A DNA stretch of 64,000 nucleotides from Plantago elongata (lineage: Eukaryota; Streptophyta; Magnoliopsida; Lamiales; Plantaginaceae): assembly GCA_036897095.1 (NCBI GenBank), contig JAYMSP010000235.1, positions 1 to 64,000 on the forward strand, written 5' to 3'. The translations under genes and the position numbers were made by a program. The notes beneath the pieces are model-generated. The model did not search any database, was not told the DNA's origin, and was given only the letters and a program-made list of their open reading frames with translations. Positions within the stretch are counted from its first letter, which is position 1; each line of letters opens with the position of its first letter. Of this stretch, positions 24,110 to 35,149 are shown one piece after another.

Positions 24110-24120
24110 CTTTTTATAAC
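24110..24120 (-). promoter_or_regulatory. TATA box of the GH79 gene
   Basis: The minus strand reads TTATAAAAAGC about 70 bp before the ATG at 24042. Confidence 0.5.
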
Positions 24121-24124
24121 AGAA

Positions 24125-26700
24125 CAGTTTGAGCTCTTCTGCAACTCAGACAAGTCCTAATCCGTATCACATTCGTTTATTAGTAGTGAAGTATCGGACT
24201 AGTATTCTGAAACAAGATTACTTTCAATAAAGCAATTCTGCTGGATTTGGGGCTGTAATGTGTCAGTATTTGAGGAAAGAAAGTGGATAAAGCTGGAGTA
24301 AAGAATAGTTATATTATATGAAGCTAACCTGTATAGGGGTCCAGACACAGCTAAACCCACCAAACGTTTGTTGAGTGTTGAAGTGGAGTTGATGTAGATT
24401 TCTAACCGAACTGTAGACAGACGACATTCAGGATTGGTAAAATCTTGGAGAGGATATGATATGGTTTCGGAGTGAACTTGTTAGGAATTAGGAATCAGAT
24501 TTAACGGATAATTAGTTTAAACCTATACTCTGCAAATTACATCATTCTTCTTAAGTTAAATGACGTTCTTACCCTTAGTCTTGCCCCGGGATGATGTGGT
24601 CAGAAACTCCGTACATTAAAATTGACGTGTAGTTTTATATAAAAATTAAAATAATTTATTAGTTATTTTTTAATAATGTATGAAATACGATAATGAGTAT
24701 TAACTGAGCTAATCAAACATTATCGAGTCAAATTTTACTTCTAATTTGGCGCGTAATAGCTGTGTTCACAATCACAAGAGATAATTAGCGCATGGGTCAA
24801 CATTGATGACAAGCACGATAAAGACTTGAACCCACCTCTGTTCTTTCTCTGCCCGTAGCTAATACTGCCTTTTCATGGCCTCTTCCACAATTTACGTACT
24901 TTACATGATTAATTTAGCGTCGGTGTGGCTTCATCAATAGTAAACTGATAATGTTATTTTCGTATTTACTAAAAAACTAAATGATCATAATTTATTAAAG
25001 AATTACAAATTAGTATCTCTTTTAATACTTTACTAACATTAGTTATACATGTAATTTTTCCTTTAATTTAATTACATTTTGAAAAATTAAAGATGCCCTC
25101 AATTTACATTCTTACCTTCCTAAACAAACGTCAACATAATTATGGATATAAAATCATATTTTGGGAGATGCTAAATCAGTTGTTTGCCTTCTTCTTCTTA
25201 GTTAACTTGGTAAATGAATCTTCTTGAAATACATCAAGTATCTTCCTAAGTTGAAATGAAGATGCTTGGTCGTTATTATTGAAGATGCTTGATGTAGAAG
25301 TAAGATACTTTATTAATTAGATACTTATTTTATTTTTAATAAAGATGCTTGATTTTGTTTTTTTACTTGATTTTTATGAATAATGACAATATTTATCTTT
25401 AATTGGACATTGTTGGTTTGTAGCATGTTTGAGATTTACGGTGTGTTATGATTGTGATGCTTGGATCAATGAATTGTGGTGCTTGCTTGATAAATATGAT
25501 TTGATGCTTAGTAGTAGTGAATTGTGGTGCTTAAATATATTGAGATAGTTTGAATTTGAAGGTGGTCTGATTTGTTTACAGAGAAAATACTATTTATTCT
25601 TGAGTGGTGATGCTTGATTCTTAAGTTGTGGTATTTGGTTCTCATATAATGATGTCTGCTTATTTTTAAATGAATGCTTATAATGCTTATAATTCGACGT
25701 TGAAATGAGCTGGAAGATCTTGCAATATTAATTTTTTATTATGAAAGAATTTTAATTAGCAAAATGAATAATTTAATTAGATATGTAATTAAGGATGTGA
25801 TTTAATAAAAAAGGTAAGGTAATGATGTATATAAAAGTTACTAAAATTAAGAAGATGATTAATTTGTAGTAATTAATTTGTAATATAGTTTTTATGTGTG
25901 ACTAATATGTTGAAGTTTTTAGAGTATGATTAATCTGTAATTTTTTCTAATTTATTTTAGTACTACTAAGAATTCAAAAATACTCCATCCGTTCCGGTTT
26001 GAAAGTCCCGCTTTTCATTTTGGGTTGTCCTAGTTTGAAAGTCCATTTCCTTAAATTAAAAGTATCTCTTCTACTTATACATTATATCTCATACTTTATT
26101 CACTATTTCTCCTACTTTATCTAATCACGTTCATAATTTATTACTTTATTTCTTATTTTATCATTTTTTTCTTAAAATTTATCCGGTTCCACAGGACTTT
26201 TAAATCGGGGTGGAGTAAGTACCAAATAGGATAAAACATTTCATTATAGAGCATGATTATAATCATACTTGTATTTACCCAAATGAGAATCACATCTCTG
26301 CCTGCATTGTCTCAGTCAGCTTTGGACAATGCAGTGCAGCAATATCAGAATGGATTGTGACTTGTGAGGGGTCATTCTGTGTGGTCACGTTAACCTCTTG
26401 TAATTCAGCTCATAACTAGCTCTATCATGTATTCATCATATCAAGAAACTCCAGAAAATAATCCTCCAACATATCATCGAGCAACAAAGTCCAAGCGTTT
26501 ATAAATAATCATCAGAAAGCTAAAAAAAATGATGGTTTCTCTATATACACTTCAGGCGAATCACAAACCTATTTGCTTAACAATTCTTTCAGTGGGAGTC
26601 TGCATATTACATGGAATTCTGCTATAAATTTCTAACATATTGGCTTGCGAGATTTGTAATGACAAAATTTCTGAGTACTGTAAGAACCATAAAACTCAAT
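24125..26700. other. Intergenic AT-rich spacer with one MITE
   Basis: Promoter of the GH79 gene, then AT-rich sequence with many GATGCTTG words (25190-25620), then a clear Stowaway-like MITE and the 3' flank of the LRR gene. No coding region is supported. Confidence 0.6.
25981..26217. mobile_element. Stowaway-like MITE
   Basis: TA target site on both sides. Termini are CTCCATCCGTTCC and (inverted) CTCCACCCCGAT. The internal arms GTTTGAAAGTCC and GGACTTTTAAAT mirror each other. Size is about 233 bp without the TA. It has the canonical form of Tc1/mariner-derived Stowaway MITEs. Confidence 0.75.
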
Positions 26701-26729
26701 GCTAGATGGCTGAAACATAATCCATTCAC

Positions 26730-29700
26730 CTAAAATAAGAAATCTGAATCAGAAAGTTCCAGGACTTTATGGTCGCCAATTGATTTCACACCTGATCGGA
26801 ATGAATTTCCTTCAATATACCTGAGAAAACAATATAAGCCAGTCAATTGAGAGATTATTCTGCAATATATCAGTTATCAAGCAACTAATGAAGTAGAACT
26901 TACATCTCCTTTAAAAATGGATGCTTGTAGAAGGTATCCGGGATTCTCCCAGAAAATTGATTGTGATCCAAGTACCTGAGATCAGAGAGTAACAGTTACT
27001 TCAGGTAAGATCATCCTAGTCTAATACTTACTATATTAACCATCCTAAATGTTTTCCGCTAGAGATGGATCTTTTCTCGTTTCAAATAAAATATAAATAG
27101 GGAGGAGAATAAACGCGAGCAGCCGAAGAATATAAACACTAAGGGATCAACAGAAGACTTCTTAGTTATAATTAAGTATTCAAGTCAAGGATAAGTAAAG
27201 AATATTATTTGGTCCTTCAAAATTTTAACCTTTTTTTTTCTTTCTTTTTTTTGGATGAAATTCAAGAGTTTAACTTGTAGAGCTCAAATAATACCAACTA
27301 AATATCATGTAACATAAGTAAATACATTAGTAGAATACTTACAAGTAAGTCAATCGCGGGATATGAGAAAGGCCAAATGGAATAACTCCAGACATTTTGT
27401 TATAGGACAAATACCTGGAATCAACACAAAAATGAAAACTCTAGAGAGATCAGATGTGTTTCAAAGGGAAAACACGACAGAATTGTTTTTAGTCAGACGG
27501 GCAAAAACTTACAAAATTTCCAAGTTCGTTAAATTTGCGAGCTGAGAGGGGACACCTCCAGTAAGGTAATTGTTGTTAAGATACCTGTTGCATAAAAACA
27601 ATGTATCTCATGAATCCACAACAGCACTTGGTTAATAAAATTAACTAATACAGTAAAGAAAAAAATTGTAAATTCCAAAAGCAGAAGCATACAAATTACG
27701 CAGAGCAGGGAAGCATCCTTCAATGCGTATGAGTTCTCTTATTGTCCCAACCAAATGATTGTTACCAACATCCCTAGAAAACATGAGCACGCCAATTAGC
27801 TCAAAATAAAACAAATAAATAAACATTGGAATGAAAAATTGAGAGAATTTACAAGTGCCGAAGATTTGTTAAGGTTCCCAATTCAGGAGGGATCCTCCCA
27901 ATCAAGCGGTTTTCATGTAGTTGCAGATTGCGAAGTTCAGGAAGATTTGCAAGCTCCTTTGGAATTTCACCCTTAAAATTATTAAAACTCAGATAGCTGC
28001 AGAAACTCAAATACTAGCATGTCAATATGCAACCGAGACTAAAGTAATATGATAAAGCCAAAAGCTCTAAAGGAATCGACATATCTTACAGATGTGTAAG
28101 TTGTTTTAATTCGCCAATTTCAGGAGGAATGGCGTCTTGCAGCTTATTCCACCTTAAATTACTGCAGAGGATACACACAAAGAAATCAGGCACTAGCAGC
28201 AACAGTTCATCCGAGGGGCACAGATGATTAATCAAATAACAAATCTCATTTTATAAATAAAGAGCTGTGCATTATAGCATTAATGCTTATGACATAAATA
28301 ACAGTGAAATGCAAGTTTTGGATGTGTGAAGAATCATGACAGTCAAAAGATAAACTAACACTCACAAAATTTCAAAATCAAAGTCTAAAATAATGTTTCT
28401 CTAGTAGCATCTCACAGTAACATATAATCCATCTTGCCTCACAAGTGTCAGTATGCTCCAAAATCATCTTCTACAAGGTCTACAATTGGTGTTTCTATTT
28501 TGCTTGCTAAACCAAGAAACTTTTTAGGACTAGACTAGATAGAAGACTATTTACTATAGCATATATATATAGGATATTTTGGAGACAGAAATGTAAATAT
28601 TAGCAACACAGGTTAAAAATTTTGTGCGCCAAAACTAGAAAGCATCACATATAGGACACCATATAAATGTCCAAGACTAACATAGTATAACGATGATAAA
28701 CTTGGGAACTCTCACGTATTGTGCAAGCTAGTTAGACCTATTCTTTAGCCACATTTAGAAATCTGTTCCATCATTTATCTGTTATTCACTAACATATTAT
28801 AGATGTCAAAGTCATTGCTAAATGCAACAATAATATGCCACATTCACAAATATAAAATGTAGATAGTATAAGTTTAAGAGACTGTACAGTATCTTAAGAT
28901 GCTTCAATCGCCCAATTTGTGATGGAATTGGACCAGTCAGTTTGTTGTTGTGTAGATCCCTGTTTAAAAAAGTACCACCAGATACTTCAGATATGCTATA
29001 AAGAAAACTAAACAAGTGCAATGCAGATTTAAATAAATGGTGAAGTATTTGTTTCCCAAATGACCACCCTCAGCATAGTTTCTAATATCCTTTTACAATA
29101 ATAATGTAACCACAATATCTAACCCACGGAAAAATGATGCAACAGTCTTAGCAAATCATGAAAAATAATTGCTTAATTAATTGACATTACAAGAAGAGAC
29201 TGAGGATCATACAGCTTGGTAAGATCCATGAGATTGGTTACAGCCAGAGGAAAAGGACCAACAATAGAAACAGCATAAACTTCCCTGCAGTGAGTAAATA
29301 AAACGTGAGGGGCAAACTTCTAGTCAAGAAGTCATCAATTCAATCTGAAACTTAATTACTCTAAAACACGTGTTACGTTAAAAGAAGCACACGCGTAACC
29401 AAAACTTACAACTCAGTAACCACTCTATAGTCACTCCCACTGACGGTAGAGCATGTAACACCTGACCATGGTGGCAAATCACCGTCTCCACAGGGATCAT
29501 CACCGACCCACGCATAAACCACCCTCCACCCAAGTGACGCTTTTATTTCATTTAATGCTTTCACTGTCATCAACGAGTAGATGTATTAAAGATCGACAAA
29601 TGATAAATGTATCGGTAAGTCCGCCAATCAGGACAAGTGTCTGAATTTCCAGTTCCACAGTTCACCAATTCATGATATAAAATTTTGGCAATTGAGTAAC

Positions 29701-30258
29701 CATGTGAACGCAGATAACAACAGATTCAACTGAAATATCCTGATTTACAATCTAAGTGATAAAATTGCCTAAAGTAGTGAAGCCTACATTTTACCTCTAC
29801 ATCAATAATTCAAAGCAAATGAATTGACCTACAGCTTAAGGAATGAAACATGAAAATACCATTTACTGCACTAATAATGGAATCCTAACGTCCCTATTTA
29901 ACCTTCCTGAATCAAATCATCTGAAACTATACAAAAGCACCTTATTAAGTAGTGAAATCATAAATGTACCGTTACTCAATCATAGAAGCTTAAATAGAAT
30001 CGATCAATTCGAGTAAACAAGTTAAACCCTATCATCTACAAAATTCAGTTCCAAAATAAATCCAATCAGCCCCAAACGCCAGATGCAGAGAATTAACCAA
30101 ATTTGAGCATTCTCCAGAGCAGAAAAACGAAATAGAATTGAAAATCATGAGGCGGAGAAGTTACCGTCTCGTTTGAGGGTCTTGGACTGGACAGCGTGGT
30201 TGAGTAGGAAAGGAAGTATGACGAAGAGGTGAAGGATGAAACGGAAACGGATCGCCAT
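26730..30258 (-). CDS. Secreted leucine-rich-repeat protein (no kinase domain)
   Basis: Eleven exons, minus strand: 30258-30165, 29563-29410, 29284-29213, 28959-28888, 28161-28090, 27996-27853, 27773-27693, 27584-27513, 27414-27343, 26975-26904, 26820-26730. They total 996 bp (331 residues), all in phase. A signal peptide (MAIRFRFILHLFVILPFLL) is followed by an LRRNT-type cap (WVGDDPCGDGDLPPWSGVTC). About ten plant-type LRRs follow, with LxxNxLxGxIP signatures (DLHNNKLTGPIPSQIG, LYLSYNKMSGVIPFGL). It ends VLELSDSDFLF without a membrane segment or kinase domain. Seven internal exons are exactly 72 bp, one repeat each, with phase-2 introns; one exon of 144 bp equals two repeats. Such proteins are apoplastic or act as partners of receptor kinases; the ligand is unknown. 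A GA repeat (30340-30360) lies in the 5' leader. Confidence 0.93.
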
Positions 30259-32405
30259 TTCCGATCGGGTTAGGTTTGTCCTCCAACAATCGGATTTACG
30301 GTACGGTAGATGCCAGTGAGTGTAAATGAGTACGTTACTGTGAGAGAGAGAGAGAGAGAGGAAGAGAGATCTGGTGAAGAAGGAGAAGTGAGAGAGAAAT
30401 GGACTGTGACGCGTTAGATTGGTAGACGATGATCGATCACAGTCGGTGGATTATCTGGATTAATCACTTTCGTTATAATTTGCATTGTTCACTAACTACT
30501 CGCATGGTTAATATAATACTCCAAATTCCGAATATATGTAAATAGATCATTAGATTGAGAATTTTAATACTATGATTTGATTTAAGAAAATAAAATTTAG
30601 CAACAAACTAAAAAGATTCATGTTGCATTGGAAAAATGCAATATGAGAATTCATAAAACAGATTATATATCAAAGTGTACGGTGAGTTATAGAGTTTTCA
30701 CAATGTGTGATCCATCCTCTGAAAAAGCCGTATTAACATAAATTCAGACCATTTCCTCGGTAGGCAATGCGGTAATCGACTCTTCGAACATAGACAATGG
30801 ATTCCAGTCCAACACCACAATTCGTCTTAGTCGTTGCCACCTTTCACCTCGAACCACCTCTAATTTGCAGTTTGAGAATCTCCGTGCAACATAATAAAGT
30901 GATTTTTCCCTTGATTTCATTAATTTTAGAAAAGTTGAGAGTGTGCAGGATCCAAAATATATCTCATTAGCAATTAACTAGGATTTTAACTTAAAATTAT
31001 GACTAAGTTGAGTTATGAGGTATGTTGAGAACTCAATGTTTTCAAATTCAACTTGAAATATATGAACCTTGTTTATTCAAGTTTAGATCCCTCGCCCCTC
31101 TCGCCCCTCCGGCAATAGTGAATGTAAAAAACATTACCTAGTAATACATTTTCCTTTTCACATTTTGGGCGAGCAACCCCTCCAACCTCCAGATCCGTTC
31201 TTAATTTTAGTGAACCTTCGACCTCTAAACTCGTCTCTAATTTTAGTGAAAATAGAATTACGTAGAATTATATTTTAACCATCGAATAATTAGAGGTACG
31301 AAATGGAGATGAACTACAGAAACATAACAATTAGAACATGAAACAGAATAATTGAGTGAGTTGTGTCTAACTCCCGAAAGTTCACTTTGAAACTTGGATT
31401 GATTGCATTTCAATTGTTCTTTGCACGAATTGCACCGAACTACTTCCTAATTTCCGGCAAGTGTGCACTTGACCCAAATATCCCATTTTTAGAACACGAT
31501 CCAGTATTGAGTATGAGAATTGTTGCTCACGAGTTACCATTTTTTGTTCCCCACATCATTGGCATTAAATTGTGAGGGCCACAGGTAAAAAGGTTAATGG
31601 GTAGAAAAAACACCCAACATAGGGTAAAGTATTGATTCTTCTATGCTCTTTTTATCACTCATTTGAAAACAAATTAAACACTCAAAACGTTTTTAGATAG
31701 AGTGACAAATTTACAAATGCAAACAACAATCTCAGCCACTTTAAACAAATATGTTCAGTGTACATAGTCTAGAACTCCGAAAGTTACAAATTTCAACGCT
31801 GATTTTTTTTTCAAAGGTTAATTTCTAAAACTAAATAGGCACCGGCTCGGTATAGATAACATTTTTCAATTCTTTTTTTACTCTTTCAAAATTGTGGCAT
31901 CACATTCAGCCACCCCGAATTGTGCAACGGTCTTGTTGCACATTTCATAGACAACTAATTGCACTCCTCGTATGGATTAAAGTAGAAAATATGAATTATA
32001 TAGTCAGAGCGAAAATTATCAAGAAACTCTCCTGAAAATTCGAAAAGTTTGAGAGTCCTGCACAAAAAGATTCAACCGCACAACTAATACACAATAATAC
32101 ACAATTTGTAAATACACATTTAGACACACATTTAGACACAATGTCGCATAATTAATATACAATATCGTAGGACTCTCAAGACTCTCACAAAAATTAAGAC
32201 TTTCATAAATTTTTGTATAATTTTTTACATGGATCACAAAGTTTTCACTTAGACACATGAAGAAAAAGTTAATTTTTTAATGGAATAGCTCGAGTAAAAA
32301 TCAAACAGTACCAATGACAGCATTAATCGACCAAAGAGTGAAAATGAAGCAATCTTTATAAAAAAGAAAGAAGAATAAGAAGAAAGAAAGATAACAACTG
32401 GAGGA
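30259..32405. other. LRR gene promoter and spacer
   Basis: The 5' leader and promoter of the minus-strand LRR gene (with a (GA)n tract) are followed by about 2 kb of AT-rich spacer. Several short frames exist but none has domain signatures. Confidence 0.6.
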
Positions 32406-33260
32406 TAGACTGGCAATGAGTAGATAAAACCCAGCCCATTGTCCAAATTATGGATATCCAAAATAAGAGGAAGAAATGGTTTTGGGTTTGACCGAGCCAG
32501 TTGAACCAGAAACTGTCCATTTTCGTGCAGCCCCTTGAAACCCGGACCGATCCGGGTTGGGCCGGGCTGACCTCTTCTCTTTTTTTTTCTTTTTTTTTTT
32601 GGATTTGGGAACATTCGTGCCCTCTGCCAAACCCAGTGCCTTCCACCACCTCCCGCTCAATCCGTCAAACCTTATATGATATAGCCTATATCCACTTCTA
32701 ATAAGTTCTGACCTAACAAATCAAACACATACCGCTCAATCCGCAATTTTCCTTTCTCAGTTCGGTTTTCCCCTGAAAACCGCACTTTCCAATCCTGTGT
32801 CTTCGCAGCCTCCATCTGTCGAAACTCAGTAGGTGATTTCGGATGTAGAGCAAGAGCAATCGGTTGTATATGTGTGAATTTGAGACTGACCGAGACAATT
32901 GAGGCAGTGAGATCAGTGGATAGGTGCGATGGACGGAGGGAGGTGGGGTGCGCCGGAGACAGTAGTGGTAGATGGACAGAGAGATGTGGTGGACGTACGG
33001 AGGTGGGGCAGTGAGATCGGTGAAGATGAAGTCTCTGAAGATACGATCTCAGATCTGAGAAGAGAAGCCGTGTGTGTGTTTGTATATGTGTGAATTTGGG
33101 TTGGGTTGGGTTTTCCTCAGCCTTTACCCGGCTCGATCCAAAATTATATTATAGTATGGGTTTGAATTGGGTTACATACTAATTTTGGATATTAATCAAT
33201 CCAATCTAAAATTTAAATTTGGACAATGGGATGGGTTTTATCTACCCATTGCCAGACCTA
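32406..33260. mobile_element. Non-autonomous hAT-like transposon
   Basis: The left end reads TAGACTGGCAATGAGTAG and the right end (inverted) TAGGTCTGGCAATGGGTAG. The arms continue as matching ATAAAACCCA and CCCATTGTCCAAATT blocks. The 855-bp element is flanked by an 8-bp target duplication with one mismatch (CTGGAGGA at 32398-32405, CTCGAGGA at 33261-33268). Eight-base duplications and such termini fit the hAT superfamily. There is no transposase; the interior has CCGGGTTGGG/GGGTTTGACCG subterminal words. Confidence 0.8.
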
Positions 33261-33269
33261 CTCGAGGAT

Positions 33270-34640
33270 ACTTGAGTATTATTATTGTTGCTCATTGAAT
33301 CATTGTGAAGAACTGAAGATCACGAGTCACCTTCTATAAAGTTAAAAGATGATAATTTATTTCTGCATTCTGTATATCTGTTAATGTTATGAAATCCATT
33401 AAGATTCCCAACTCAAGTAGTAGTAGTACAGTAACAACTAAGTGCAGGAACAGTTGATCTACTCCAACATGTGAGCCAACTATGATAGCCTATTATGTGA
33501 CCTCAATTTTGGTCCTTGGAAGTTGACAAGTTAAACCAAAGGCAAATTGAGGGAAAGGGATTTGGTCCATTTGGAAGTAGACAGTGATATTAATACCTAC
33601 AGTTGCAACTCCATGCATATATGTACCACCACAAACAGAAATGCATACTATTACTACTACCTATGGTAGGTGGCTGGAAGCAATCCAACTTTAATGGCAC
33701 CCAAGTTTTGTCATGGGTTCCTTGGCTTCTCACTCAATTTCCTTTTCTGCTAGCTGCTCTCATCATCATTATAAACTCGACAATTCCACACGGGTCCTTT
33801 TATATACTGGGCCAGAAACGCGTATACGGTATACTCACTATACAAAAATACATAGGCAATTAGACATCATGCATATGGTAAGTAACACAAGACGTCTCCG
33901 ACCATCTCTTATGTTACGGGTTGATGTTAACTTGTTATCACATTATCTCTACAGAGCGAATGCATAATAAAGCTGCTTCATGGAATGTGCATAAGCATGA
34001 TCATAATTATAGAAAACTAGTGTAAGTCATGATAATATTGATGAATGAACTAGGTAAGTACACATGATTACATTCATTGAGTGTGGTAAGAGGACAAGTT
34101 TACCCCTCTTGAACATCATTGATGACAATAATAACACTCACTTCCATAGATATCCAATCTTAATGACAATCATGAGATTTTCTTGACTCTACCACCTCTG
34201 ACTTCTAATTCAAATAATAAAAAATAAAAACAGTAATTTGTCTACTACTAGCCTCTTATACCCTATTTCCACGGTTGTTTTCGCTGCTTCCACGCCTTGC
34301 AGACGTTACTGTAGAGTGCGCATTCAAAAACAAGCCTGGAAATAGCGAAATTGATCCTCTCTGCAAAATCCAGAAAGTCGAAAGAAACAAATTAACAGAA
34401 GCCAACAAAGTGATAACAGAGAGCATTGTCGTTATGCCTATTCCAATTCTGAAATGGGAAATCGATCATTGATGATGATTGACCCACCTCAACTCCTCTT
34501 GTGATCTCATAAACCAACAGAAAATTTTTTATCAACACTAAGTCAAGAAATTACAGGCAATGGCGTCAGAAAATGTCAACAACTCAACAGATCAATGCAA
34601 AATTGAAAACTTTGTCACATTAATGATGGTAGAGCAAGCA
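33270..34640. other. Intergenic spacer
   Basis: AT-rich sequence with no recognisable gene. Short open frames near 33600-33970 and 34275-34472 lack domain signatures and plant start context. Confidence 0.55.
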
Positions 34641-34646
34641 GGTGAG

Positions 34647-34919
34647 TTAATTATGAAGTGGGTTTGGTCCAGAAGGGACTAATCTCTTCTCAACGCCGAA
34701 TCTTGGATCGATTTCCTTTCCAGCGAGAGGCGGTGGCTGAAAGGGCGGACAGTGGCGGATGCGTTGCAGTTGGTAGCAAATTGTGGGCGGCGGGTGGGTG
34801 GAGATTGGTGGGCAGGAGGGGTGGCGCCGCCCCACTTGCATGGAGGTTTGAGTGGAGGGGGTAATGAGTAGTAGGAAGAGAAGGAAAAAGGGGAGTAGGA
34901 GATAATGGTGTTTGTTCAT
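34647..34919 (-). CDS. CLE peptide hormone precursor (CLE9/CLE10-type)
   Basis: Single exon, 90 residues. An N-terminal signal peptide (MNKHHYLLLPFFLLFLLLITPSTQ) is followed by a Pro-rich variable region (HPPPTICYQ, PPPLAGKEID). A basic junction (RFGVEKR) then leads to the C-terminal CLE dodecapeptide RLVPSGPNPLHN, which ends at the stop codon. This dodecapeptide is the one known for Arabidopsis CLE9/CLE10, which act through HSL1/BAM-type receptor kinases on stomatal lineage and xylem development. Processing and hydroxylation of the prolines are family knowledge. A TATA box lies upstream. The prepropeptide is intact. Confidence 0.93.
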   Translation of the reverse strand: MNKHHYLLLPFFLLFLLLITPSTQTSMQVGRRHPSCPPISTHPPPTICYQLQRIRHCPPFQPPPLAGKEIDPRFGVEKRLVPSGPNPLHN

Positions 34920-35018
34920 GGTGGTTTTGTTGATTGCTCTGTTTTGAGAGTTTTTTCTTGAGAGAGAAGAGTAAAGAGAGTAAAGGATTGAAGTTGGTGT
35001 TTGGTGATGGTAATGGTG

Positions 35019-35030
35019 TAGGTTTTATAT
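35019..35030 (-). promoter_or_regulatory. TATA box of the CLE gene
   Basis: The minus strand reads CGTATATAAAACC about 105 bp upstream of the CLE start codon. Confidence 0.55.
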
Positions 35031-35149
35031 ACGTGTGTTGTATGATACGATATGAGCTGAGTTTGAGTGGTTTGTTTGCGTATGACTCTGTTTTTGTATT
35101 GTGCCTGCGTCACTTGACTCCTATGAGTTGGTTCTCAATTGAGATATGA

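Noticed and set aside
32249-32660. Overlapping minus-strand frames of about 70-120 codons
   Set aside because: They fall across the hAT-like element and its flank, are rich in Lys/Arg from poly-purine sequence, and have no domains.
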